In this document: piece after piece, positions 10,326 through 20,141 of the stretch | Position numbering within the stretch: the first letter of the stretch is position 1 | How the letters are laid out: every line of letters starts with the position of its first letter | Source of the DNA: an uncultured Acidobacteriia bacterium | GTDB taxonomy: Bacteria > Acidobacteriota > Terriglobia > Bryobacterales > Bryobacteraceae | Reading direction: 5' to 3' | NCBI GenBank assembly: GCA_903909435.1 | Contig: CAIVVT010000061.1 | Location: forward strand, 124,001-188,000 | Length of the DNA stretch: 64,000 bases | Made by a program: the position numbers and the translations under genes | Notes under the pieces: generated by a model | Told to the model about the DNA's origin: nothing | Database searches by the model: none | Seen by the model: the letters and a program-made list of their open reading frames with translations, nothing else

Positions 10326-11758
10326 TGGGGGGCGCTCTGAAGCGGGTGGATCGGAAGAGTCTTTGAAATCAGCGATCGCTTCAGTTCCTCCATGCGCCGG
10401 GACCCCAGAAGGGTCTGGATCAGCGGGGTATAAAACACGCCGTTTCCGATCAGCCGGATCCGGTCGTCGGTGATCATCGCCCACTCCCGTTCGAGAAGCG
10501 CCTGCCAGACCGGGCGATACTCTTCCAGCAGGTCGACGCCGTAAGCGGCCAGGTATTTATTCCGATCAGCCTCCATTCCCTGCAAGCTTCTGAAGAGTCC
10601 GGAAAGCCTGCGATCCTCGGAAGCGAAATGAAAACCGCACTCCACCGGGAACTCGCCGCGATCGATAGCCGCGTAGTAGTTTCTAAGCACCGTGTGGTTC
10701 ATATAGTTCCAGCCGGGAGCCGCGCCGGTCCCTGGGAACTCTGACACGCCGGCAAACCCCCACCCGAACATCTCGTTGCCGTCGAAGTCCCGCGTGCATT
10801 CCTCATAGAGAGCAGTCGTCGCCGAAGGCAGCGGCTTCTCCCAGTCGTACACTGTCAATTGCCGGAACCCGTAGCGTTCTAATAGCTCCGTCGATGCCCG
10901 GTACAATTCGAGATTCTCATCTTCGCTTGGCAATTCGTGACGATGGTTGAGCGCGAAGTCGCTCTTTCCGCCCACATTGAGTTCGTAGTGGGTCACATGG
11001 CGAATGCCAGTCTTGAGAAGTTGTTCCAGTTCGCGCGACATTCGTTCCGGTGTCTGGCGCGGCCAGCCAAAAATCAGATCGACATTGCATTCGAGATCCA
11101 GTTCGTGGCACCACTCGATCGCCTGGAGAACCTGCTTGACGGTCTGCGGTCGGCCGCTTAGCTTATTCAGATCGTCATTGAGCTGCTGGGCCCCCATACT
11201 GATGCGATTCACGCCAGAGGCTTTCATTCGAAGCAACTTGTCTTTGGTGAATAGCTGCGGTAGCCCTTCGAGCGTGATGACCGCGTCAGCTCTAAAATTC
11301 GGGAAAACCTTGCGCACAATGGCCATCAGACGCGGATAGTGTTCCGCCTTGTAGAGATTGGCTGTGCCCCCCCCGAAGTAAATGCTCACGATCTCGTCTG
11401 CGTCAAACAGCCCGGTGTACATTTCACCTTCACGTTCGAGATAGGGGAGATAGGTCTCCAGCTGCCCCATACCCGTAAACACTTCAATCGGAAACAGACA
11501 ATAGCCGCATCGTTCCGGATCGGTCTTCGGGCAGAACGGGGATGCGACATAGAGACTCAGGCCCCCCGCCTTGCGCTCCCTGCGGTCTCGTCTTTCCGTG
11601 AGAAACTGCTTCACTGGAACGTTGCGCTCCTGCCACAAACGCACAGAGGGAAAGCCATGCAGGACCTTATTCACCTGCCGCTCGTGCATCTGTTTGTCCA
11701 GGAAGGCGTGCACGTGTTTCACCTGAGCCCGCTCGGCGGGATTGATGGCCGGTGTCAT
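10322..11758 (-). CDS. HemN-like radical SAM enzyme inside the PKS operon
   Basis: 478 residues. It carries the HemN-type fold signatures: SPFCPKTDPERCGYC (cysteines 76, 84 and 87), YFGGGTANLY, GVNRISMGAQQL, VDLIFGWP and a HemN_C-like C-terminal region (DDRIRLIGNGVFYTP). The 4Fe-4S motif is C-x7-C-x2-C because four residues are inserted into the canonical C-x3-C-x2-C. A housekeeping coproporphyrinogen oxidase is unlikely, because both ends overlap PKS genes by ATGA (10322-10325 and 11755-11758). HemN-like radical SAM enzymes in polyketide clusters are known to make cyclopropanes (Jaw5 in jawsamycin, C10P in CC-1065) or to methylate. The preceding module should produce an alpha,beta-unsaturated thioester, which suits cyclopropanation. 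The family call is firm; the reaction is inference. Confidence 0.9.
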   Translation of the reverse strand: MTPAINPAERAQVKHVHAFLDKQMHERQVNKVLHGFPSVRLWQERNVPVKQFLTERRDRRERKAGGLSLYVASPFCPKTDPERCGYCLFPIEVFTGMGQLETYLPYLEREGEMYTGLFDADEIVSIYFGGGTANLYKAEHYPRLMAIVRKVFPNFRADAVITLEGLPQLFTKDKLLRMKASGVNRISMGAQQLNDDLNKLSGRPQTVKQVLQAIEWCHELDLECNVDLIFGWPRQTPERMSRELEQLLKTGIRHVTHYELNVGGKSDFALNHRHELPSEDENLELYRASTELLERYGFRQLTVYDWEKPLPSATTALYEECTRDFDGNEMFGWGFAGVSEFPGTGAAPGWNYMNHTVLRNYYAAIDRGEFPVECGFHFASEDRRLSGLFRSLQGMEADRNKYLAAYGVDLLEEYRPVWQALLEREWAMITDDRIRLIGNGVFYTPLIQTLLGSRRMEELKRSLISKTLPIHPLQSAPQ

Positions 11759-14700
11759 TGTGCTTTCCTGCTGGTGCTGGCCGGTTCTTCCTGCGGATTC
11801 TCCCCAAAGGTGAAGACCGGCTCATCGAACATACTGTCCAGTGCTCCCACAGCCGGCGCCGGCGACTTTGTTTCGAACACGAGGAAATTGTCCAGCAGGT
11901 AACGGGCAAGGGCCGTAATGTTCGGTTGATCGAAAGTGGTAGTCGATGGGATTGAGATGCCCAGACCTGTTTGAATGCGGCTTTGCAACTCCACGGCCAT
12001 CATGGAATCCAGACCGATCTCAAAGAAGCCCACTGAGAAATCAACCTCAGCCCGGGAGGCATATCCCAAAACGTCAGCAACCTGGTCCGCAATAAAGTCC
12101 TCGATATATTCCTGGCGCTCGGTTTTCGAAGCCTGCTCAAGGCGGCCCAGAAGTTCAGATCTGCGCTGCTGCAACGCATCATCTTCCATGCGGCCGCGGA
12201 CATCGGCGGCCAGCTTAGACAGGAGGCGCGGCTCGGCGCCATCCCTGAAGTGCGAGAAATACTTGCTCCAATCGATCGGCAGGACCACGCACTGGGCGCC
12301 TTCCCCGGCTTGGGCGTGTTGGCGGTGGAGTGCAAAGTCCAGTGCGCGAAGGCCTTGTACCGGATTGATCACGCCCACGCCGTACGCGGCGAACTTCTGG
12401 TGAGCTTCGCTTCCCGTCCCCAGTCCTGGTCCCTCCCACAGTCCCCAATTCACACACAGCGCGGCGAGCCCAAGACGGCTGCGAAGGTGAGCGAGGCTGT
12501 CGAGAAACGCATTTCCCGCCGCGTAGCTAGCCTGCCCGGTGTTTGGCATGAAGGTCGAGGCAGACGAGAACATCACGAAGAAATCGAGGGGAATATGCAG
12601 GCTATGAACGTGCAGATTCCAGGCGCCTTGCACTTTGGGCCTCAGCACAGCCTGGAACCTGTCCCAGTCCTGATGAACGCACACGCCATCGTCCAGAACC
12701 CCCGCAGCATGCATGATGCCCCGCAGAGGCATGGTGCTGTTTTCAATCCGCGCCATCATGTCGGCAACCGCTCCGGGATCACCCACATCGACCTGACTGA
12801 CAAGAACCTCCGCTCCGCTCTCTCGCAGCGCTTCGACCGCCTCCTGGGCGTCGCCGGACGGCGAGGTTCTACTTGCCAGAACGAGACGCCTCGCACCGCG
12901 TTCCACCATCCAACTGGCCACTTTCAACCCGATCGCGCCCAGACCGCCGGTGATCAAGTATGTGGCCTCCGGCTTCAGCGACGGCTTCTCTGGCGGCGTG
13001 TCCGGAGGTTTGATACGGGCAAGACGCTGGACATGGCGCAGACCTTTTCGCAAGGCAACGCGCGCTTCGCCATCGCTGGTCAACAACTCTTCGGCAATGA
13101 ACAACGCTTCGTTGATGCCCGGTTGAGAATCGAGATCGACGATTACCGGACGCAGATCGGGATGCTCCACGGTGAGTACGTTAGCGAAGCCCCAGAGCGG
13201 GGCTCCGGCTGGCGGCGCGGCCGTGTTATTCCCGTCGGCTGCGGGCAAATCAGAAGCGGCCAGGTCAACTCCGGGTAGGTCAATGAACTGAGTACCGCGC
13301 GTGACCAGGCAGAGGCGCGGGCGCGTCTCCAGGTGAGCTTCCGCTACGGCTTTCACTAGCCGGAGTACGGCGCCGCAGATGCGGGACTGGCCACAGTTCT
13401 CATCCAGTGCCCACAGATGGATGACGCCGCGCAGAGGCAGGTCAGTTATCGACCGTATGACTAACTCTTCCTCAGTCAAGGCGCAAATGACGCGCTGACC
13501 TTGGGATTCGAGAATGCCGGCCAACGCCTCTCCGACGCTGCCCCGGTCCGCGAGAATGAGCCACTGGCCGCTATCCAGTTGCCCTTCTATGAAGTCGCTT
13601 TCTTTCGTTTGCCAGGTGAGCTGATAGAGCCAGTCCCGGTAATCGTCTTTCGCAGCCGCGCCCAGAAGCTTCTCTCGCCCAATGCGCATGCAGGTTAACT
13701 TCGTGAAACGCGCGAATACTGTGCCTGCCTCATCGAACAGGTCAACATCCGCGCTCACGACTCCTGAATGCCGCGGGCCACTGGAGCGAACTACCGCACG
13801 CACCCAGAACTCCTCCGGAAGGGGGCTGCGGACGTCCAGCGCGCCAATGTGCATCGGCACGTAAGCTTCGTCAATGCCCTCATACTCATGTGCTGCGACA
13901 ATTACATGGAAGCAGGCGTCTGCCAGGGCCGGGTTCATCACAAACGGGCCAAAGGCTTTCAATGCCGGTTGGCGTATTCGCCCCAGAGCTTCGCCCTTGC
14001 GCCGCCACACGTCCGCCACACCCTGAAAGGCGGGACCGTAGTCCAGATGAAACCGTTTGAGGAACGCGTAAAGATCCGCGCCAGACAAGCGCTCTTTGCA
14101 GCGTGCCTGGATGTCGACCAGTATGATCTTCTCGGGTATAGTAGCGGCGGAATCACGCAGGATCTCTCCAGTGGCATGCAGCCGCCACGATTCGCCGTCG
14201 TCCCCGAGGCTGACAATCCGGAAGGTGTTGCGCTGCCCGGGATCGCTGTTGACGATGGTTTGAACCGTGACCGGACCGCCGTTCTCGCGCAGCACCAGGG
14301 CCTCTTTGATATCGCAATCCCTGAGCTGGTAGGGCCACTCTCCGCCGGGCGCCGCAAGCGCCATTTCGAGAAAGGCCGAGGCAGGCACAACCGGCCTGCC
14401 GTAGACAATGTGGTCGCCCAGAAACGGCGGAGACCAAGGACTGAGCTCCGCCTCAAAGACGGTGTGCTTGAGAGCAGGCGATCGCAGTGTACGGCCGAGC
14501 AAAGGATGAACGAGCGCGACATGAACGGGCTCGCCGTTGGGCGGGACTCTCGAACTCGCCCGTGCCTTTCGGGGAGAGTCGAGCCAGTAGCGGCGCCTCT
14601 GAAACGGATAGGCCGGCAGATTTACCTTGGGAGATGCGCAGTCCTTCGCGAGGACATCCCAATCGAGCGAAGCGCCGCGGACGTAAAGTTCGCCGAGATT

Positions 14701-17700
14701 CTCCAGAAAGCCCTGCTCGATTGTGCCATTCGTGGAAGCTGGCAACACGACGCTTTCTGGCGGCAGGCACCCGCCCACAAACGCCGCTAGATCAGGATCG
14801 GTCCCCATCTGGAGAAACACGCGAATACCTTGAGTGGACAGGGCCTGAATGCTGCTGGCGCAACTAGTCGCGGCGCTATTGGGAAGGTCACGCGCTGCCA
14901 GCGCAAGATTCAAGCCATCCTCCAGGCTCATGGCGCCCTTCACGCACTCCGCAACGTACTCCCCGCTACCCAGTCCAATCATCGCGTCAGGTTCGATGCC
15001 CCACGACTTCCAGAGCTGGGCGCTCGCCCACTGAAAGGCGAACAACTCCGGTCCGGAGAGCACTGCTTCACTACTGATGTGACAAATACCCAGCTCGCGT
15101 TTCAGTATTTTCGAGCACTCGTGCAGCGCTTCTGTAAAAGCGTCGGCCTGAAAGACGGTTGCGCCCTGCTGCCCGTATCCCGCTGCACGATCGCCGAACA
15201 GGAACGCGATCCGCGGCCGGCTATTCGCGTCAGCCACACCGAGGTGGAGAGCCGCTGAGTTCCCGTCCAGGAAGGCGCGCAGCTTCAGGCGGGCGTCCTC
15301 AGAAGCGCCAGCCACTAGCGCGGCGCGATGGGCGAAATGAGAGCGGCCAGCATTTGAGGTAAAGGAGATTTCGGCGAACCGGCCGTCGCTCTGCAGCTGT
15401 TCTTCATATCGCTTGAGCAGATCGAGGAAAGCAGGCCGTGTTTTTGCCGAAATGGTGAGCAGATGCAGCGGGCGATGCTCATTCAATTGAGCCGCTTGGA
15501 ACTCGGGAACTGGAGTCGCCGGAGCTTCTTCCAGGATTGCGTGCGCGTTGGCGCCGCCCACGCCGAAAGAACTGATGCCCGCCCGTCGAGGCTTGCCGTT
15601 GCGAGTCCACTCCGTCAGCCGGGTCGCGATCTCAAGACCGCTGCCCTCCAGCTTGATGTACGGATTGATCTGGTTCAGACCGCGATGCGGCGGAATCTGC
15701 TCGTGCGACAGCGCGAGGGCCACCTTGATCAGCCCCGCTAAACCAGCTGCAGCTTCCAGGTGGCCGACGTTCGTCTTCACGGAACCAATCAGGCACGGAT
15801 GCCCGGGGTCGCGGTCCCGTCCGAGAGTTTCGGAGAGGGCCTGGACTTCGATCGGGTCGCCCAGTGAGGTGCCGGTTCCGTGGGCTTCCACGTAGTCGAC
15901 ATCGCAGGGTGAAACACCCGCGTCCAGCAGGGCAAGTTGGATGACCTGCTGCTGTTGCAGAGGGTTCGGCGCGGTCAGCCCGTTGCTTCTTCCATCCTGA
16001 TTGACGGCAATCCCGCGAATGACCGCTGTAATCGGATCCTTGTCGCGGATTGCATCAGTCAGTCGCTTCAGAACCACAACGCCGCAGCCTTCGCCCCGCA
16101 CGTAACCGTTCGCTCGGGAATCGAAAGTCTGGCAATGGCCGTCCGCCGACATCATTCCTGCCTGGGATGCCGCAATGGTCAATTCCGGCGTGAGGATCAG
16201 ATTGACGCCACCGGCCAGCGCCATCGCGGACTGGCCCCGGCGCAGACTCTCGCAGGCCAGGTGAACCGCGGTCAGCGCGGAGGAGCAGGCGGTGTCGATC
16301 GCTATACTCGGGCCGCGAAAATCGAAGGTATAGGAGACACGGTTCGCCGCGAGACTTAGGGCGCTGCCGGTAGTCGCATATGTGTCGAGCGAACCGGGAT
16401 CACCGAACTGCAGGTATGCATAGTCCGAAGTCGAAATCCCGACAAAAACCCCTGTGCTAGTCCCCGCTATGCGCTCCAAACTCATGCCGGCTGCTTCCAG
16501 AGCTTCGTACGTGGTTTCGAGAAGGATTCTCTGCTGAGGGTCCATGCAGGTGGCTTCGCGGGGCGAAATGCCGAAAAACGGGGCGTCGAAATCGCCGGCT
16601 CCTTCGATGAAGGCTCCCCAGCGCGTGTTCATCCTGCCGGGCTTGATTTCCCCTGCTGAGTAAAACTCATCCACGTCCCAGCGGTCCGCCGGAACCTCGG
16701 TGATCGTGTCCGTGCCGTCGCGGAGCATCCGCCAGAAGGCTTCGGCACCATTCGCGCCTGGAAAGCGGCAGGCAATCCCGACGATCGCAATCGGTTCGTG
16801 GCCTGAGGCCGGACTGGCTGCCGGCAGCGGTGCGGCGGGAGCGGCGTCCCTCGTCAGCCACGAAGAAAGTGCGTCGATGGTCGGATACTGGTACAACAGC
16901 GTGGGAGAAAGCTCCCGTCCCAGCCAGTCTTCGAGCTCGGTGACGGAACTAACGGCTTCAAGCGAGGTCATTCCGTACTGCGCCAGCGGAACATTCGTGT
17001 CGATCAGGCTGACATCCACTCCGGCGACCGCAGCAAAGCGGGATCGCAGCCACTCCCTGATGTTCTCCCTGCTGGCCGCGACGCGCTGCGCCTTGGCCCG
17101 CGTTTCCGTAACCTGTTGCGCCACAACCCGGTGTGAACGCACACCGGAAACTCCATCGAGGCTGCCGTCCAGGAATCTGGCACGGCATTCGGAACGCTGG
17201 ACTTTGCCGCTGGAAGTCTTGCAAATCCCGCCGGGCCGAAGGATCGCGATCTCGTACACATCCAGTTCGTGACACTCGGCGACGGCGCGCCGGATCGCGT
17301 TGCAGAGTGCATCCAGTTCGTCTTCCCGCGTCTTGGCCTCGGCCAGGACAACCAAGCGTTCACGGCCGTCCACCTCGATCGAAAACGCCGCGGTGCAACC
17401 GGGGCGAATGTCCGAATGAGCCGCCTCCACAGTCCATTCGATGTCCTGCGGATAGTGGTTGGCACCGGCGAGGATGATCAGGTCCTTGATCCTCCCGGTG
17501 ACAAAAAGCCGCCCATCTGCGATGAATCCCAGATCTCCCGTTCGAAGGTAGTTGCCGGGCTCGCCGGTTGCCAGCCTCGCCTGGAAGGTCCGTTCGGTTT
17601 CTTCCCGTTGGTTCCAATAGCCCAGCGCAATACTTCCACCCGCGCACCAGATCTCACCCACGCGGTCTGGCGGGCAAGGGAGGCATGTCTCGGGATCGAC

Positions 17701-18846
17701 AATTCGGATTGTGTTTTCAGGGATCAAGCGGCCCGAGGCGCTGATGGCCCTGCTGCCCGGATCTGCGGACAGAGCCGGAACCACCATGTTCCGTCCGAGC
17801 GCAGTCGAGTCCAGCACGAACTCATGGAAATCGCCCCCCGGCGGTTCCACGGTCACGACCAGTGTGGCTTCCGCCAGGCCGTAGCCAGGACAGAAAGTAC
17901 TCCGCCGAAAGCCAAACGGCTCGAACATCTCGCTGAACCGCCGCATCGTTCCGGTGTGGATGGGCTCGGCTGAAATGCCCGCGCCGACCCAATGGCTAAG
18001 ATCGAGATCCTGGCAGTCTTCCACCCGGATCTTTCGCACGCAATACTCGTACCCGAACGTTGGCGCCTGGGCTGCTTTGGCCTTGTAGCGGGACATCGCC
18101 TGCAGCCAGCGGATCGGTCGCTTCAGGAATGCCAGCGGCGACATCACATAACAGGGGCCGCCATTCCACAACGGCACAAGCATGCCGTGAACGAGGCCAT
18201 AGTCGTGAAAATGTGGCAGCCAGGTCACCGCCGCCATGGCCGGCTCGTACCCTACCGCGGTAAGCGTGAGGGAGGCATTATAGGCCACGTTCGCGTGGGT
18301 GATCATGATTCCCTTCGGCTGGGAAGTCGAGCCGGAGGAATACTGCAGATAAGCGATGTCTCCGGCCGCAATAGCCGGTGGGTTCCAAGCATCAGCGGCG
18401 GAGCCGGAAACGTCCTCCACCGCGAGCCAGTCAACCGAAGCGAGCGCCGGGACGTGCGAACAGATCTCCGCGCGCAGCGTCAGGATGGCGCGCGTGGTAA
18501 GGACCAGTACTGCGCCCGTGTCGGCAGCTACGGTCACTAATCGGGGAAGGGTGTGTTTCAAGCGGGCGTTGTCCGGAGCCGGTAAAGGAACACCAATGCT
18601 CCCGCTATACAGACACCCGAAAAACGCTTCCAGGAACTCCAGTCCGGGTGGATATAGCAGCAGGACACACTGCTTGCCACAGCCCTTTTCCTCCAGCACC
18701 GCCGCGACCGCCCGGGCGCGAAGGTCGAGTTGGCTATATGTTAGCCGCGCGCTCTCCACGGATCCATTGGCGAGAAAAACGTAGGCGGTGGAATCCGACT
18801 GCGCGCTGGCTCTGTCGCGCAGCACTTCAATGATGGTCGAGAACAT
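11755..18846 (-). CDS. Loading/first-extension PKS: FAAL-ACP-KS-(decayed AT)-DH-KR-ACP
   Basis: About 2363 residues. The N-terminal ~570 residues are a fatty acyl-AMP ligase (LQYSSGSTSQPKGIMITHAN, WLPHFHDYGLVHG), which activates a free fatty acid with ATP and loads it on the first ACP (~595-660; YGMTSLEA). KS ~684-1105 is intact (DTACSSA, Cys near 853; EAHGTGTSLGDP; KTNVGHLEAAAG). The acyltransferase region (~1122-1400) is shortened and lacks its catalytic motifs: GHSLGEY is replaced by GLGSGEY. DH ~1428-1718 keeps GDHIVYGRPVVP and a PALADACF segment. KR with its structural half lies at ~1735-2155 (LITGGLGAIG; LDD motif of B-type ketoreductases; catalytic SSAS and SYAAGN). The terminal ACP is at ~2238-2320 (IGLDSMMAVEL). 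Predicted output is a fatty acid extended by two carbons as the trans-type enoyl thioester. The ATG at 18846 was preferred; a TTG at 18861 is in frame, and neither has a clear ribosome binding site. Confidence 0.93.
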   Translation of the reverse strand: MFSTIIEVLRDRASAQSDSTAYVFLANGSVESARLTYSQLDLRARAVAAVLEEKGCGKQCVLLLYPPGLEFLEAFFGCLYSGSIGVPLPAPDNARLKHTLPRLVTVAADTGAVLVLTTRAILTLRAEICSHVPALASVDWLAVEDVSGSAADAWNPPAIAAGDIAYLQYSSGSTSQPKGIMITHANVAYNASLTLTAVGYEPAMAAVTWLPHFHDYGLVHGMLVPLWNGGPCYVMSPLAFLKRPIRWLQAMSRYKAKAAQAPTFGYEYCVRKIRVEDCQDLDLSHWVGAGISAEPIHTGTMRRFSEMFEPFGFRRSTFCPGYGLAEATLVVTVEPPGGDFHEFVLDSTALGRNMVVPALSADPGSRAISASGRLIPENTIRIVDPETCLPCPPDRVGEIWCAGGSIALGYWNQREETERTFQARLATGEPGNYLRTGDLGFIADGRLFVTGRIKDLIILAGANHYPQDIEWTVEAAHSDIRPGCTAAFSIEVDGRERLVVLAEAKTREDELDALCNAIRRAVAECHELDVYEIAILRPGGICKTSSGKVQRSECRARFLDGSLDGVSGVRSHRVVAQQVTETRAKAQRVAASRENIREWLRSRFAAVAGVDVSLIDTNVPLAQYGMTSLEAVSSVTELEDWLGRELSPTLLYQYPTIDALSSWLTRDAAPAAPLPAASPASGHEPIAIVGIACRFPGANGAEAFWRMLRDGTDTITEVPADRWDVDEFYSAGEIKPGRMNTRWGAFIEGAGDFDAPFFGISPREATCMDPQQRILLETTYEALEAAGMSLERIAGTSTGVFVGISTSDYAYLQFGDPGSLDTYATTGSALSLAANRVSYTFDFRGPSIAIDTACSSALTAVHLACESLRRGQSAMALAGGVNLILTPELTIAASQAGMMSADGHCQTFDSRANGYVRGEGCGVVVLKRLTDAIRDKDPITAVIRGIAVNQDGRSNGLTAPNPLQQQQVIQLALLDAGVSPCDVDYVEAHGTGTSLGDPIEVQALSETLGRDRDPGHPCLIGSVKTNVGHLEAAAGLAGLIKVALALSHEQIPPHRGLNQINPYIKLEGSGLEIATRLTEWTRNGKPRRAGISSFGVGGANAHAILEEAPATPVPEFQAAQLNEHRPLHLLTISAKTRPAFLDLLKRYEEQLQSDGRFAEISFTSNAGRSHFAHRAALVAGASEDARLKLRAFLDGNSAALHLGVADANSRPRIAFLFGDRAAGYGQQGATVFQADAFTEALHECSKILKRELGICHISSEAVLSGPELFAFQWASAQLWKSWGIEPDAMIGLGSGEYVAECVKGAMSLEDGLNLALAARDLPNSAATSCASSIQALSTQGIRVFLQMGTDPDLAAFVGGCLPPESVVLPASTNGTIEQGFLENLGELYVRGASLDWDVLAKDCASPKVNLPAYPFQRRRYWLDSPRKARASSRVPPNGEPVHVALVHPLLGRTLRSPALKHTVFEAELSPWSPPFLGDHIVYGRPVVPASAFLEMALAAPGGEWPYQLRDCDIKEALVLRENGGPVTVQTIVNSDPGQRNTFRIVSLGDDGESWRLHATGEILRDSAATIPEKIILVDIQARCKERLSGADLYAFLKRFHLDYGPAFQGVADVWRRKGEALGRIRQPALKAFGPFVMNPALADACFHVIVAAHEYEGIDEAYVPMHIGALDVRSPLPEEFWVRAVVRSSGPRHSGVVSADVDLFDEAGTVFARFTKLTCMRIGREKLLGAAAKDDYRDWLYQLTWQTKESDFIEGQLDSGQWLILADRGSVGEALAGILESQGQRVICALTEEELVIRSITDLPLRGVIHLWALDENCGQSRICGAVLRLVKAVAEAHLETRPRLCLVTRGTQFIDLPGVDLAASDLPAADGNNTAAPPAGAPLWGFANVLTVEHPDLRPVIVDLDSQPGINEALFIAEELLTSDGEARVALRKGLRHVQRLARIKPPDTPPEKPSLKPEATYLITGGLGAIGLKVASWMVERGARRLVLASRTSPSGDAQEAVEALRESGAEVLVSQVDVGDPGAVADMMARIENSTMPLRGIMHAAGVLDDGVCVHQDWDRFQAVLRPKVQGAWNLHVHSLHIPLDFFVMFSSASTFMPNTGQASYAAGNAFLDSLAHLRSRLGLAALCVNWGLWEGPGLGTGSEAHQKFAAYGVGVINPVQGLRALDFALHRQHAQAGEGAQCVVLPIDWSKYFSHFRDGAEPRLLSKLAADVRGRMEDDALQQRRSELLGRLEQASKTERQEYIEDFIADQVADVLGYASRAEVDFSVGFFEIGLDSMMAVELQSRIQTGLGISIPSTTTFDQPNITALARYLLDNFLVFETKSPAPAVGALDSMFDEPVFTFGENPQEEPASTSRKAQ

Positions 18847-18918
18847 TGGATGATCAGTCAATTACGCTTGAGATCGAGCCGAAACCATGGGCTCGCCAAA
18901 TTCTATTCCGGAGAGAAA

Positions 18919-18946
18919 ATAATAGCATTCTTCGTTACCATTTCAA
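18919..18946 (-). promoter_or_regulatory. Putative sigma-70 promoter of the PKS operon
   Basis: Read on the minus strand, TTGAAA (18946-18941) is followed after 16 bases by TATTAT (18924-18919). Each box matches five of six consensus bases. Transcription would start near 18912, leaving a leader of about 50-65 bases before the FAAL-PKS start. This is sequence reading only. Confidence 0.5.
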
Positions 18947-19225
18947 CCAGTGACTTTCGATTCGGCCGGGATAGGCTTGTTGGCCGCCGCTAGGTGTGGA
19001 GCCATCCGGGCAGGAGCAGGCTCGCCGCCGGACGAGGGATGAGGGAATCCATGGTTCAAACACCGCCGGGCTGTGGCTCCAAGGGTCATGCTCGCGGATT
19101 CGTGGCACGGCATGGTAACCTGCATCACTGAGGAGCGCGATCTGTTCAAGGCTGTTGACGGCGGCTCGAACTGCGACGGGGCAAGCAGGCTCCCCTTTAG
19201 CTGCGTCATGGTGATGGCTGTCCGT

Positions 19226-19254
19226 TTGACAGAGAGAGCCACGGTTATTTACAG
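19226..19254 (+). promoter_or_regulatory. Possible promoter of the thioesterase operon
   Basis: A perfect -35 box TTGACA lies at 19226-19231. The -10 position has only weak matches (TATTTA or TTACAG, with non-ideal spacing). If it is used, the transcript begins about 50 bases upstream of the thioesterase ATG. Confidence 0.3.
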
Positions 19255-19319
19255 CAGGCGCATTGTTCGCACCCGCGGCTTTCGTGCCGAGACCCGCACG
19301 CTGGCGCGAGACTAGGCGC

Positions 19320-20141
19320 ATGGAATCGCTCTCCCCAGCCCGGCCTTCCCATGTGAGAGAGTTCGCCGTCAAGGCATGGCTGCCCAACCTCGGCACACGG
19401 CCGGAGGCGGCCTGCCGATTGTTCTGCTTTCCATACGCCGGGATGGGAGCGACTGTCTTTGCCGGTTGGCAGCGGGAACTCCCCGCCAGTGTGGAAGTGG
19501 TCCCCGTTCACTTGCCTGGCCGCGACGAACGTCTGCGGGAACCCTCGTTTCGCAGGTTGGATCCGTTGCTGGACGCGCTCGCGGAGGTCTTTGCGCCGTG
19601 CCTCGATATGCCCTACGCCTTTTACGGCCACAGTCTCGGCGGATGGATCGCTTACTACTTGGCACAGCGCTTCGCCTGGACCGGAGCGAGGCTGCCAGCT
19701 CACCTTTTCGTCGGCGCATCGCGTGCACCCCACATCCTCAATCGCCACGCCCCTATTCATGCCCTCCCCCGTGATCGGTTCGTGGAGCAGGTGAGCCGCC
19801 GCTACGGACAAATCCCGCCGGCTATTCTGGCCCAACGTGAACTCATGGACCTGCTGGTGCCCATCACCCAGGCGGACATGGAGTTGTTCGAGACGGTCGA
19901 TCACCGCCCGGCAGACCCGCTGCCCGTGCCGATCTTCGCGTTCGCGGGCGAAACGGATGGCGAGATCACTCTTTCGGAAGTCGCCGCATGGCGGGAACAC
20001 ACGCGAGCCCGTTTCACATGCGAGTCTCTGCCGGGTGACCACTTCTTTTTGAAATCCTGCGCGCCCGCCCTACTGAGCCGGGTGGAGCAGGAAATGCGAG
20101 CCCTTCCACATGACGGCGCCGACTCCAGTGCAAAGCTCTGA
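19320..20141 (+). CDS. Type II thioesterase (alpha/beta hydrolase)
   Basis: 273 residues with the full type II (external) thioesterase signature: FCFPYAGMGATVF near the N-terminus, the nucleophile elbow GHSLGGW (Ser105), FAFAGETDGEI around the acidic residue and LPGDHFFLK with the catalytic histidine. Such enzymes remove stalled or mis-primed acyl groups from carrier proteins of PKS and NRPS lines. The ATG at 19320 gives the family's usual length; a TTG at 19263 would add 19 unlikely residues. The 3' end overlaps the phosphopantetheinyl transferase gene by 32 bases. The gene is divergent from the PKS operon and shares its control region, so it is probably the editing enzyme of this assembly line. 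Confidence 0.93.
   Translation: MESLSPARPSHVREFAVKAWLPNLGTRPEAACRLFCFPYAGMGATVFAGWQRELPASVEVVPVHLPGRDERLREPSFRRLDPLLDALAEVFAPCLDMPYAFYGHSLGGWIAYYLAQRFAWTGARLPAHLFVGASRAPHILNRHAPIHALPRDRFVEQVSRRYGQIPPAILAQRELMDLLVPITQADMELFETVDHRPADPLPVPIFAFAGETDGEITLSEVAAWREHTRARFTCESLPGDHFFLKSCAPALLSRVEQEMRALPHDGADSSAKL

Larger units (their letters stand above)
18862..19319. other. Divergent intergenic region between PKS operon and TE/PPTase operon
   Basis: About 458 bases separate the starts of the two divergent operons. I found no convincing gene: the short open frames on both strands have no recognisable protein character or start signal. It contains a good minus-strand promoter candidate near 18919-18946 and a perfect TTGACA box on the plus strand at 19226-19231. 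It is therefore the likely control region for the cluster. Confidence 0.7.

Noticed and set aside
10322-11758. Housekeeping coproporphyrinogen III oxidase (hemN)
   Set aside because: The gene overlaps PKS genes at both ends and has an atypical cysteine spacing, so a specialised role in the pathway is more likely than heme synthesis.
12250-13278. Long open frames antisense to PKS domains (also at 13768-14790 and 37375-39087)
   Set aside because: They lie opposite strongly supported coding sequence and are produced by GC-rich codon usage. They show no domains.
18862-19319. Small protein-coding genes in the divergent gap
   Set aside because: Open frames on both strands (for example 19073-19315 and 18943-19242) lack recognisable protein composition, conserved motifs and ribosome binding sites.
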